Below are positions 1-7,144 of a stretch of 30,249 nt of DNA, piece after piece (the first letter of the stretch is position 1; each line of letters begins with the position of its first letter). The notes under the pieces were generated by a model. The model ran no database searches. It was not told the DNA's origin and was given only the letters and a program-made list of their open reading frames with translations. The stretch spans positions 1 through 30,249 of the forward strand of contig CANRPL010000006.1 in NCBI GenBank assembly GCA_947632495.1, given 5' to 3'. The position numbers and the translations under genes are program-made. The DNA is from an uncultured Bacilli bacterium (GTDB taxonomy: Bacteria > Bacillota_I > Bacilli_A > RF39 > UBA660).

Positions 1-1
1 A

Positions 2-109
2 GAGCTATGTATGGAAAATTATTATCGCTATATTAGCGAGTATGTAGCTAATGGTCCTAAAAAGAAGGTTAAGAAAGGGGAAAAATATGAACGAACAAAT
101 TATGACTAA
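2..109 (+). CDS. 3' end of an unidentified gene (5' truncated by window edge)
   Basis: An open frame enters from the left edge and stops with TAA at 107-109. It encodes about 35 residues, starting ELCMENYYRYISEYVANGPK and becoming lysine-rich before ending in YERTNYD. The next gene's ATG at 87 lies inside this tail, giving a 23-base overlap typical of translationally coupled operon genes. The stretch is too short to assign a family. It could be a chance open frame, but the lack of stops and the operon-like overlap favour a real gene end. Confidence 0.5.
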   Translation, partial: ELCMENYYRYISEYVANGPKKKVKKGEKYERTNYD

Positions 110-1217
110 TATGCAAAAAATGGATCAGTATATAGGTCAATATGGAACTAAAAATACGGAAGCAATCAGGTTAAATAATGAAGAGAAAGATATGCGGACA
201 AGTTTTTTCCGTGACATTGATCGTATTATTTATTCTTTGTCTTATACAAGATATTTAGATAAAACACAGGTTTTTAGCAATATTGAAAATGATCATGTTA
301 GTAGACGAATGACGCATGTTCAGATGGTAAGTAAAATTGCTCGAACCATTGGGCGTGCTTTAAATATGAATGAAGATTTAATTGAAGCGGTTGCTTTAGG
401 TCATGATTTAGGCCATGTTCCTTTTGGCCATCCGGGTGAAGCTGTTTTAAATCGTATTAGCCTAGAATATACTGGTCACTATTTTAATCATAATGTTCAT
501 AGTGTTCGTATTTTAAAGGATATTGAAAATCATGGTAAAGGCGAAAATATTACTTTACAAGTGTTAGATGGCATTTTATGTCATAATGGTGAGTTTATCA
601 ATAATGAATATTATCCTCAAGAAAAAACAGTTGATAGTTTTTTGCAAGAATATGATAATTGTTATACTGATCCTAATGCCATAAAGAAATTACATCCTAT
701 GACTTTGGAGGGATGCATTGTTCGTCTTAGTGATATCATTGGTTATATTGGTCGTGATATTGAGGATGCAGTGAGAGTAGGTGTTATCACGATTGATGAA
801 GTCCCTAATTCTATTACACAGGTTTTAGGAAGTAGTAATCGTGAAATCATTAATACGATTATCCTTGATATTATAAGTAATAGTTTAGATAAACCATATA
901 TTAAAATGAGTGATGATGTTTATAAGGCAATAAAAGATTTAAAGGCTTTTAATTATGAGCATATTTATAATAAAGCAAATTCTAATTATACTTTGGAGCA
1001 TTATGAGCAGATGTATCGAACGGTTTTTAAATATTTCTTGAGTGATTTAAAGCAAAAACATAATGATAGTGAAATATATCAATTATTTTTAGGTAATATG
1101 GATGATTGTTATCTTATCTCTACTAGTGATGAACAAAAAGTTATTGACTTTATTGCTGGCATGACAGATGATTATTTTACGAAAATGTATAATAGGTGTC
1201 TAAAACCTAATTCTTAA
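87..1217 (+). CDS. Dgt-like HD-domain dNTP triphosphohydrolase
   Basis: This 376-residue protein belongs to the deoxyguanosinetriphosphate triphosphohydrolase-like HD family, cytosolic enzymes that hydrolyse dNTPs to nucleoside plus tripolyphosphate. The opening core RDIDRIIYSLSYTRYLDKTQ (about 42-61) matches the family's RDRDRIIHS..RRL.KTQVF block. The metal site is visible as H77 (RMTHVQ), H106-D107 (ALGHDLGH) and a distal Asp in RLSDIIGYIGRDIED. I place the start at ATG 87 rather than an in-frame ATG at 51, because AAGAAAGGGG precedes it at good spacing and family homology begins shortly after. It overlaps the preceding gene and ends at a strong terminator, so it is probably the last gene of its operon. 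The exact dNTP preference cannot be read from sequence. Confidence 0.88.
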   Translation: MNEQIMTNMQKMDQYIGQYGTKNTEAIRLNNEEKDMRTSFFRDIDRIIYSLSYTRYLDKTQVFSNIENDHVSRRMTHVQMVSKIARTIGRALNMNEDLIEAVALGHDLGHVPFGHPGEAVLNRISLEYTGHYFNHNVHSVRILKDIENHGKGENITLQVLDGILCHNGEFINNEYYPQEKTVDSFLQEYDNCYTDPNAIKKLHPMTLEGCIVRLSDIIGYIGRDIEDAVRVGVITIDEVPNSITQVLGSSNREIINTIILDIISNSLDKPYIKMSDDVYKAIKDLKAFNYEHIYNKANSNYTLEHYEQMYRTVFKYFLSDLKQKHNDSEIYQLFLGNMDDCYLISTSDEQKVIDFIAGMTDDYFTKMYNRCLKPNS

Positions 1218-1218
1218 T

Positions 1219-1242
1219 AGGCAAATTCTTTTTGCCTTTTTT
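1219..1242 (+). terminator. Intrinsic terminator after the HD hydrolase
   Basis: AGGCAAA (1219-1225) pairs perfectly with TTTGCCT (1231-1237) over a 5-base loop and runs into six T. It begins two bases after the stop codon of the HD gene. Confidence 0.85.
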
Positions 1243-1247
1243 CTTTG

Positions 1248-1256
1248 TGTTATAAT
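1248..1256 (+). promoter_or_regulatory. Extended -10 promoter for the LCP gene
   Basis: TGTTATAAT is a consensus -10 with the extended TGn element. No convincing -35 lies at 16-18 bases. Transcription would begin near 1263, leaving only about 10 bases of leader before the ATG at 1273. Confidence 0.55.
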
Positions 1257-1272
1257 GCTTATAGGTGATAGT

Positions 1273-3033
1273 ATGGCTAAAAAGAGGTCAAGAAAGAGCA
1301 AAAAGAAGTCCAATAGTTGGGTGCTTGGATTATTATTTGTCATACTTTCTTTCCTTTTGTTATATTTTGCTTTTTCTTTAAAAATTTTACCTGATAAATA
1401 TATGCAGCCTTTTTGTGTTACGTTATTAGTTATTGATTTAGTTATGTTTTTGGCCTTACTAATTATTAAGAAGACTTTTGTCAAAGTATTGGCTATTTTA
1501 GGTTGTGTATGCTTTTTATATGGCTCTATTTCCTTATCAGGTACTAAACAGTTATTAAATGATGTATCTGTTGATTATAGTATTAGTAATTACGCTATTG
1601 TTTGTCTAAAGAGTAGCTCTTTTAGTCGTTTAGAGGATCTAAATAATAAAAAGTTGGGCCTTTTAAATGATGAGAAGGATGCATTAAAAAGGTTAAAGAT
1701 TCAATATACGACAAAGTTATATACAGGACTTGACATTTTAGGACATAGTCTAATGAATAAAGAAGTTGATGCTGTTTTGTTAGATCATAGTTATTTTGAA
1801 ATGTTAAAAGAGGATGAAAGTCTTGCTTCTTTTGTAGATAGTACTAAAGTCATTTATGAATTTAAAGTTGATGTTAAAGAGCCTAATATTAAAAAGGATG
1901 TCAATACTACTTCGGATAATTTTGCCATTTATATTAGTGGTGTGGATACTTATGGAAGTGTTGCCGAAAGATCCCGCACTGATGTTAATATGGTCGTAGT
2001 CGTTAACCCTAAAACAAAGCAACTTTTATTTGTATCCATTCCCCGTGATTACTATGTTACTTTATCTGGAAAAAATGCTAAAGATAAGCTTACCCATTCA
2101 GGAGTTTATGGTATTGATACTTCCGTTGGTACAATCGAGGAGTTATTAGATATTAATATAAATTATTATTTTAAAGTTAATTTTACAAGCTTGATTAAAA
2201 TCGTCGATGCCTTGAATGGTGTTGATGTATATTCGACATATACTTTTACTTCTAAAGATGGTTATCATTACCAAAAGGGCTATAATCACGTAGATGGTAA
2301 AGAAGCTTTATCATTTGTGCGTGAACGTAAGGCTTTTGCGGCTGGTGATCGTGTACGTAATCAAAATCAACAAGCTTTACTTGAGGCTTTATTTCGTAAA
2401 GCTATTAGTCCTAGCATTATTGTTAAGTATAATAATTTATTAAATAGTTTAAAAGGTAGTTTTGTTACTAATATGCCTACTTCTAGGATGACGGCTTTAA
2501 TTAAGATGCAACTAAATGATCAGGCAAAGTGGACCATTTCAACTGCAAATCTTGATGGTACAGGTTCATATCAGTATACATATAGTTATAAGACGATAAA
2601 GCTATATGTCATGATACCTAATACTAGTACCATTACGAGCGCTAAAGAGTTGATAAAAAGTGTTTATGATGGCAAGAAGTTAACAAGTGCCTATAGCGAT
2701 AGTGTAACGCACGTTAATAAAGTTACTAAAGCAACTAATAAAACGTCATCTAAAATTACCTATACGATTACTATAGTTGATGATAAGATAACTAAACAAG
2801 TTAAAGTTAATGCTAATGAAAAGTTATCAATTCCTCAAGAGGGTGGTAAAGATGGCTATACCTTTATTGGATGGTATCTTAATAATCAACCATATGACTT
2901 CAATAGTGTTGTCAATAGTAACTTTGTCCTTGAGGCCCGCTATGAGTTAAATGAGAATATTTTAACCGGACCTCCATTAGATGTTATGGATAGTGGTGCA
3001 AATGATATCAGTGATGAAGATAATAACCAGTAA
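1273..3033 (+). CDS. LytR-CpsA-Psr (LCP) family envelope ligase with accessory domains
   Basis: This 586-residue membrane protein has a basic N-terminus, then about three membrane helices (roughly residues 16-90). A segment at about 105-190 reads like part of a type 2 periplasmic-binding fold (FSRLEDLNNKKLGLLND, VDAVLLDHSYFE). The LCP catalytic domain spans about 215-410, with the family arginines in RSRTD, SIPRDYY, FVRERKAF and GDRVRNQNQQ. LCP enzymes transfer undecaprenyl-linked glycopolymers such as teichoic acid or capsule to peptidoglycan outside the cell. Near the C-terminus, DGYTFIGWYLNNQPYDF is a Flg_new/InlB B-type repeat, followed by an acidic tail. ATG 1273 is preferred to 1255 because AGGTGAT precedes it. 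The last 57 bases overlap a convergent gene. Confidence 0.88.
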   Translation: MAKKRSRKSKKKSNSWVLGLLFVILSFLLLYFAFSLKILPDKYMQPFCVTLLVIDLVMFLALLIIKKTFVKVLAILGCVCFLYGSISLSGTKQLLNDVSVDYSISNYAIVCLKSSSFSRLEDLNNKKLGLLNDEKDALKRLKIQYTTKLYTGLDILGHSLMNKEVDAVLLDHSYFEMLKEDESLASFVDSTKVIYEFKVDVKEPNIKKDVNTTSDNFAIYISGVDTYGSVAERSRTDVNMVVVVNPKTKQLLFVSIPRDYYVTLSGKNAKDKLTHSGVYGIDTSVGTIEELLDININYYFKVNFTSLIKIVDALNGVDVYSTYTFTSKDGYHYQKGYNHVDGKEALSFVRERKAFAAGDRVRNQNQQALLEALFRKAISPSIIVKYNNLLNSLKGSFVTNMPTSRMTALIKMQLNDQAKWTISTANLDGTGSYQYTYSYKTIKLYVMIPNTSTITSAKELIKSVYDGKKLTSAYSDSVTHVNKVTKATNKTSSKITYTITIVDDKITKQVKVNANEKLSIPQEGGKDGYTFIGWYLNNQPYDFNSVVNSNFVLEARYELNENILTGPPLDVMDSGANDISDEDNNQ

Positions 3034-3474
3034 ATAACAAATCAAGTTAGGTATTTTTTCTATTAGTTTTTGTAATGGCCTTTTAATGTAATATATCCCG
3101 ATTCCAAATAATGACCATATTAGTGATGTTTCAAGAGAAATGTAAGGACCGTAATTGAATTTTAGATGACTATAACTCCAAAAGACTTTGTGAAATATTT
3201 TTTCAATTAGGATGCCAGCAACTTGTTCTATAATTGTAATAATAAAGAAAAAAAGTCCAAAAACAATGATTGTCTCTTGCCACCTTTTTAAGTGAATATG
3301 TCTGAAAAGGTACTCTCCACCATAAAAGATGAAAAGAATTCCTAAACCATATATCGGTGTGTAAGGTCCATATAAAATTCCGCTATTAAAATGATTACCT
3401 GCAATGAGACCAATAGTGGTTTCAAAGAGATATCCAATGATACTAAAGAAAAAGAATTGTTTGATATAGAACAT
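2977..3474 (-). CDS. CmpB-like (putative ABC transporter permease family) membrane protein
   Basis: This 165-residue, four- to five-helix membrane protein resembles the CmpB family (PF06541), usually annotated as a putative ABC transporter permease. The signature is the N-terminal FSIIGYLFE followed by a short loop and GPYTPIYGLG. The true function of the family is unsettled and no ATPase gene lies nearby. GGTGATTTTATG provides the ribosome site. The 3' end overlaps the convergent LCP gene by 57 bases; the overlapped part encodes the last membrane helix end (TDIICTTIHNI), so the overlap looks genuine. A second family member is encoded at 26245-26880. Family call fairly sure; role unknown. Confidence 0.72.
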   Translation of the reverse strand: MFYIKQFFFFSIIGYLFETTIGLIAGNHFNSGILYGPYTPIYGLGILFIFYGGEYLFRHIHLKRWQETIIVFGLFFFIITIIEQVAGILIEKIFHKVFWSYSHLKFNYGPYISLETSLIWSLFGIGIYYIKRPLQKLIEKIPNLICYLLVIIFITDIICTTIHNI

Positions 3475-3498
3475 AAAATCACCAGTATTATTATGTTC

Positions 3499-3531
3499 AA
3501 AAAAAGTGAATAAAATTAATTATTCACTTTT
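3499..3531 (-). terminator. Terminator overlapping the stop codon of the CPHC protein gene
   Basis: Read on the minus strand, AAAAGTGAATA and TATTCACTTTT form an 11-bp stem followed by a T-run. The 5' arm contains the last codons and stop of the thioredoxin-fold gene. The symmetric A/T runs mean it could work in both directions. Confidence 0.75.
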
Positions 3532-4101
3532 CTTATCTTCTATTATAGGTTCATTTAAAGGTGGAGTATTTAAGTTAACCTCTGTTACTGGTTCCTTCTT
3601 CTTTCTAGGATTTCTAATAGCGACATTTACAATTAGTAAAACTGCTAAAATAATGACTGATCCATAACGAGAGTATGTTTCAATATGCATATTATTGACA
3701 AATCCAATTACTAAATCTTCATAATCATCGTTGTTGTATTCATCTAGTATTGCTTCAATTATATCATCATCATAATTTGAAGCATATCCAATAAATGTTT
3801 TGTCCCCAATAATAATAAATGGTACACCTAAATTCTTATCATTTACATCAAATGCTTCAGCGACTTCACGCATTAGCTTATTACGTCTTTGTGAAAATAT
3901 ATCCCATGTTTCAAATTTCTTTAATTCAAAGTATTCACCATATTCGTCTTGAATATTGTCGAAGAATTCGGATGCTTTGTGACAATGTGGACATCCATCG
4001 CCATAAAAGAAGTAAACTGCTACTTTTTCTTTTTCTTTAGCTAAAGCAACACCGGGAATGAACAATGTTAATAGACATATTATTACGAATAGTTTTTTCA
4101 T
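3520..4101 (-). CDS. Extracytoplasmic, membrane-anchored thioredoxin-fold protein (CPHC)
   Basis: This 193-residue protein opens with a classic signal peptide (MKKLFVIICLLTLFIPGVALA). A thioredoxin-fold domain with active-site CPHC follows in FFYGDGCPHCHKASEFF (about 32-48). The cis-proline loop is GVPFIIIGDKTFIGY near 92-106. A second membrane helix (about 143-165, VIILAVLLIVNVAI) and a charged, proline-containing cytoplasmic tail come last. The CPHC dipeptide is the DsbA type, so a role in thiol oxidation or reduction of exported proteins is likely. The C-terminal anchor would tether the domain on the outer face of the membrane. No DsbB or CcdA partner is nearby. A palindrome-rich region lies upstream. 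Confidence 0.78.
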   Translation of the reverse strand: MKKLFVIICLLTLFIPGVALAKEKEKVAVYFFYGDGCPHCHKASEFFDNIQDEYGEYFELKKFETWDIFSQRRNKLMREVAEAFDVNDKNLGVPFIIIGDKTFIGYASNYDDDIIEAILDEYNNDDYEDLVIGFVNNMHIETYSRYGSVIILAVLLIVNVAIRNPRKKKEPVTEVNLNTPPLNEPIIEDKKSE

Positions 4102-4119
4102 AAGTTCAGCTCTTTTCTA

Positions 4120-4160
4120 ATCATATATGATATACCAATTATCATTGGTTGTCAATGATA
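4120..4160 (-). promoter_or_regulatory. Nested palindromes upstream of the CPHC gene
   Basis: Three inverted repeats are packed here: ATCATATATGAT (4120-4131, perfect), CCAAT-n4-ATTGG (4135-4148), and TATCATTG (4140-4147) paired with CAATGATA (4153-4160). On the minus strand TTGACA (4155-4150) could be a -35 followed by GGTATATC, although the 15-base spacing is short. The outermost repeat includes the stop codon of the S66 gene and has no U-run, so it is not an ordinary terminator. An operator-like function is inference. Confidence 0.4.
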
Positions 4161-5162
4161 TTCTTGGATTATTTGACCTTTACCATTAGTAAGAGTAATA
4201 GTTGCTAAAGAGCCATTAATTATTGTAATTGTAGGATCTTTATGGCCAATATCAGCATCATAGATGATAGGTACGTTAAGATCATCTAATGAACGAGCGA
4301 GTGCTTCTTTAAAGCTAATATTGTAAAAGCTTTCATTACGATTACTTCGACCAAAGACTATGCCTTTACAATAGTCAAAGTAGCCCGCGTTTTTTAGTTG
4401 CCACATGGCCCTAATTAGGCTTTCATTATCTAGTCCAAAGTTGTCAAAGTACCAGATAATACCATCGTTACGATATTTATGAACATATTCTTTGGTTTTA
4501 TCGTATTTTGTACCGATGATGTTTAAGATGACATCAAGGCAACCACCAATAATTCTTCCTTGCATTGTAATTTCCTTTTCTTGATGTAATCCTTTCCATT
4601 TTACTCTTTTTTCCTCAAGAAAACCTTCTAATCCTGTCTTGTATTCAGTGTGTGTTTCTTGATAATAGGTAAAGCTTTTTTGGGTTTTGCTGATGCCTTC
4701 TATTTGGGCTAGGCCACTTGTTATACTAGGATGCCACTTACTCATACCATAAGTTGTAGCATTATAGCCATAGATGGTAGCGATATCATAATTAGTCGTA
4801 ATAGTATAGAGTAAACCCGTGGGATCAGAATATCCTTGAAGCCATTTAATATTGTTTTTAATAATATCAAAGTTGATAAAATTTAGTATCTCGATAAGAA
4901 AGTCTCCACCGGATGCACACATTATGTATTTAACGTCAGGATTAAGATATAGTTCTTCTAATTCTCTAGCTTTTATTTCATTATAAATAGGATCTAAAGT
5001 GTCTTTTTGAACATGTGCAGTTTCAATTACCTTATAGCCGTAGTTTTTCAAATTACGATGGGCATTTTTAAGTCTCATTTTTTTAACTTTGTCTATAACA
5101 CTACCTGATGGTGCGCATATACCGATAGTATCACCTTTTTTAATTTTGTCTGGGTAAATCAT
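4152..5162 (-). CDS. S66-family serine peptidase (LD-carboxypeptidase / MccF-like)
   Basis: This 336-residue protein has the usual S66 length and architecture. IGICAPSG starts the N-terminal domain, GYSDPTGL carries the nucleophile S112, and ADIGHKDP carries the catalytic H307. The family includes LdcA, which trims tetrapeptides in murein recycling, and MccF, which cleaves microcin C-type peptide-nucleotides; sequence alone does not decide between them. The position of the catalytic Glu, usually in a FLE(D/S) strand, reads IIWYFDNFG here, apparently giving Asp240. If the alignment is right, activity may be altered. A TTGACA/CATAAT promoter and TTGGTGATATAATG start context support the N-terminus. 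Confidence 0.83.
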   Translation of the reverse strand: MIYPDKIKKGDTIGICAPSGSVIDKVKKMRLKNAHRNLKNYGYKVIETAHVQKDTLDPIYNEIKARELEELYLNPDVKYIMCASGGDFLIEILNFINFDIIKNNIKWLQGYSDPTGLLYTITTNYDIATIYGYNATTYGMSKWHPSITSGLAQIEGISKTQKSFTYYQETHTEYKTGLEGFLEEKRVKWKGLHQEKEITMQGRIIGGCLDVILNIIGTKYDKTKEYVHKYRNDGIIWYFDNFGLDNESLIRAMWQLKNAGYFDYCKGIVFGRSNRNESFYNISFKEALARSLDDLNVPIIYDADIGHKDPTITIINGSLATITLTNGKGQIIQEYH

Positions 5163-5177
5163 TATATCACCAATTAT

Positions 5178-5206
5178 ATTATGTCTTTTTACATTATTTT
5201 TGTCAA
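5178..5206 (-). promoter_or_regulatory. Sigma-A-type promoter for the S66 peptidase gene
   Basis: On the minus strand TTGACA (5206-5201) and CATAAT (5183-5178) are separated by 17 bases, just upstream of the ribosome site and ATG at 5162. Confidence 0.6.
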
Positions 5207-5252
5207 ATAGAATAAGAAAAAGTTGGTATCATATAAAAAATGATGGCCCTAA

Positions 5253-5261
5253 TGTTATAAT
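5253..5261 (+). promoter_or_regulatory. Extended -10 promoter for the 409-residue protein gene
   Basis: TGTTATAAT gives a consensus extended -10. AAGAGGGA follows as a ribosome site shortly before ATG 5283. No clear -35 is seen. Confidence 0.55.
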
Positions 5262-5282
5262 TAGAGTATAAAGAGGGATAGA

Positions 5283-6512
5283 ATGGAAAGTAGTCGTCAA
5301 AAAGATATTTATTATGAGTATTTATGCTTAAATAATTTAGATGTTAAATATCATCTTGTTAATATCGATCGAGAGAGTTATTGCTTTTTAATACCAACAC
5401 GCTACAACATTAGTTATTTAAAATCAGTTAGTAATTATGATGGAATGGGACATATCCATTTCTTTAGTGAAAAGAATAAATATAGTTTAGATTATATTAA
5501 AGAAGATAACCAAACTTTTAAATATTATTTAGATATGTTAAATAAAAAAGTATCAAAACATTTTACTAATTATCTTGGCGGAGAATTCTTTGAGGTTTTA
5601 AAAGATAAAGCGGATTCTATCTATATGTATTTTCAAGGATATATGTTTCATTTAGCAAGCAAAAACAAGTTAGATATCAATGAGTACTTTGATATGTATT
5701 TTATCCTTTTTAGTGTTACTAATACTATTATTCATAATAATTTAGCTCTATTAAAGGGCCTTACAATATTGCTTGATCATGGCGTTTATGCCTTTTGTAA
5801 TGATGAAGATATTTTGACGATGAATTTAAACCAATATATTAATGATATTGATCTTAAAGAAGAATATATTAGTGTCAATTCTGATGATGCATATTTAAAG
5901 TATAAAGAGAAGCAGCGCCAAGCTGATATTATTGGTCACAATGTTTTAATGCATCAGGGTGATGATAATTTTAGTATTACTTCTATCAATGACACATGGT
6001 CTTTTAGTGGTACTTTCTTCTTTGGATGTTTAGGCTATTATCAAAAAGGGGCAATTGTTAATTATGATGAGATTACGGAGTCTGATGAGCTTACCTTTGA
6101 AGAGAAAGTTCATATGCTAGATACAATTATCAAACAGAAACAAATGGAAGTTGATAGTCATGAAGATCTGATTAAGGATGCGGTATATAACTATTTAGTT
6201 TCTTATATTGTTCAATCTTTGAATTATAGTTTATGGGATAAAACGCATTTTAAGGAGTTTATTCACGCTAACGTTTTAATGATTGACTATGAAGAAGTTA
6301 GTGATGTGGATTTATATCAAGCTTTCATTGATTATTTAAATAATCATAGCGATTATGAAGCACTGCTTGATTATAAAAAAATCTCTAATAGTGCGATAGG
6401 TGAAGAGATGACTATCTACCCAGATGGATTCGCCATTACTTTTTCTCTTTGCAATTATGCTTTAGATAATATTACTCTTAAAATAGATGATGAATATTTA
6501 ATTAAAAGCTAA
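5283..6512 (+). CDS. Hypothetical protein, 409 residues
   Basis: I do not recognise this protein. It is soluble-looking, acidic and rich in Tyr, Asp and Asn, with no signal peptide, membrane helix or recognisable catalytic motif. The middle (about 105-180) is predicted helical and hydrophobic (FDMYFILFSVTNTIIHNNLA). A motif-like block FSGTFFFGCLGYYQKGAIVNY sits near 240-260, and a charged helix (EEKVHMLDTIIKQKQMEVDSHEDL) follows. The start is supported by an extended -10 promoter and AAGAGGGATAGAATG. It is a single gene between a divergent S66 gene and rubrerythrin, which has its own promoter. No terminator is evident after it, so read-through into rubrerythrin is possible. Confidence 0.7.
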   Translation: MESSRQKDIYYEYLCLNNLDVKYHLVNIDRESYCFLIPTRYNISYLKSVSNYDGMGHIHFFSEKNKYSLDYIKEDNQTFKYYLDMLNKKVSKHFTNYLGGEFFEVLKDKADSIYMYFQGYMFHLASKNKLDINEYFDMYFILFSVTNTIIHNNLALLKGLTILLDHGVYAFCNDEDILTMNLNQYINDIDLKEEYISVNSDDAYLKYKEKQRQADIIGHNVLMHQGDDNFSITSINDTWSFSGTFFFGCLGYYQKGAIVNYDEITESDELTFEEKVHMLDTIIKQKQMEVDSHEDLIKDAVYNYLVSYIVQSLNYSLWDKTHFKEFIHANVLMIDYEEVSDVDLYQAFIDYLNNHSDYEALLDYKKISNSAIGEEMTIYPDGFAITFSLCNYALDNITLKIDDEYLIKS

Positions 6513-6519
6513 TTATGTC

Positions 6520-6549
6520 TTGAATTGGTTTTTGTATTTATGATATAAT
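6520..6549 (+). promoter_or_regulatory. Promoter for rubrerythrin
   Basis: TTGAAT (6520-6525) and TATAAT (6544-6549) are 18 bases apart, with an extended TGA directly before the -10. The leader to the ATG at 6573 is about 17 bases. Confidence 0.65.
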
Positions 6550-6572
6550 TTTCATTGAGGAAGGTGGATAAA

Positions 6573-7112
6573 ATGGAACTAAAAGGAACAAAAACAGAAC
6601 AAAATTTAATGACTGCTTTCGCTGGTGAAAGTCAGGCAAGAAATAAATATACTTATTTTGCTAGTAAGGCAAAAAAAGAAGGTTACGAACAAATTGCTGC
6701 TATTTTTGAAGAAACAGCTAACAACGAAAAAGAACATGCTAAATTATGGTTTAAATTATTAAATGGTGGCGATATTTCCTCAACTGAAGAAAATCTAAAG
6801 GCAGCTGCTGAAGGCGAAAATTATGAATGGACAGACATGTATGCTGAATTCGCTAAAACAGCTCGTGAAGAAGGATTTGATCGCATTGCTTTCTTATTTG
6901 AAGGTGTTGCGGAAATCGAAAAGCAACATGAAGAAAGATATCGTAAATTACTTGCTAATATCGATGATAAGCTAGTTTTCTCTGATGAAGGAGATGCTAT
7001 TTGGGTTTGCCGTAATTGTGGACATATTCATATTGGTAAAGAAGCACCAAAAGTATGCCCAGTATGTGCTCATCCTCAAGCATACTTTGAAAGAAGAGCT
7101 GTTAATTATTAA
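6573..7112 (+). CDS. rbr: Rubrerythrin
   Basis: This 179-residue protein is a standard rubrerythrin, a cytosolic non-haem iron peroxidase that reduces hydrogen peroxide in anaerobes. The four-helix diiron domain shows both ligand motifs, EETANNEKEHAKLW and EGVAEIEKQHEERY, plus an early Glu in FAGESQARNKY. The C-terminal rubredoxin domain carries two CxxC knuckles, VCRNCGH and VCPVCAH, for one Fe(SCys)4 site. I chose ATG 6573, preceded by GAGGAAGGTGG, over an upstream in-frame TTG at 6555. It is transcribed alone between its own promoter and a strong terminator. It indicates an anaerobic or microaerophilic lifestyle with oxidative-stress defence. Confidence 0.96.
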   Translation: MELKGTKTEQNLMTAFAGESQARNKYTYFASKAKKEGYEQIAAIFEETANNEKEHAKLWFKLLNGGDISSTEENLKAAAEGENYEWTDMYAEFAKTAREEGFDRIAFLFEGVAEIEKQHEERYRKLLANIDDKLVFSDEGDAIWVCRNCGHIHIGKEAPKVCPVCAHPQAYFERRAVNY

Positions 7113-7116
7113 AAAA

Positions 7117-7144
7117 AGAAGTTCTACATTAGTAGAACTTTTTT
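7117..7144. terminator. Bidirectional terminator between rubrerythrin and the CNNM gene
   Basis: AAGTTCTAC (7119-7127) and GTAGAACTT (7132-7140) form a perfect 9-bp stem with a 4-base loop. A T-run follows on the plus strand and an A-run precedes it, so it can end both convergent units. Confidence 0.87.
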
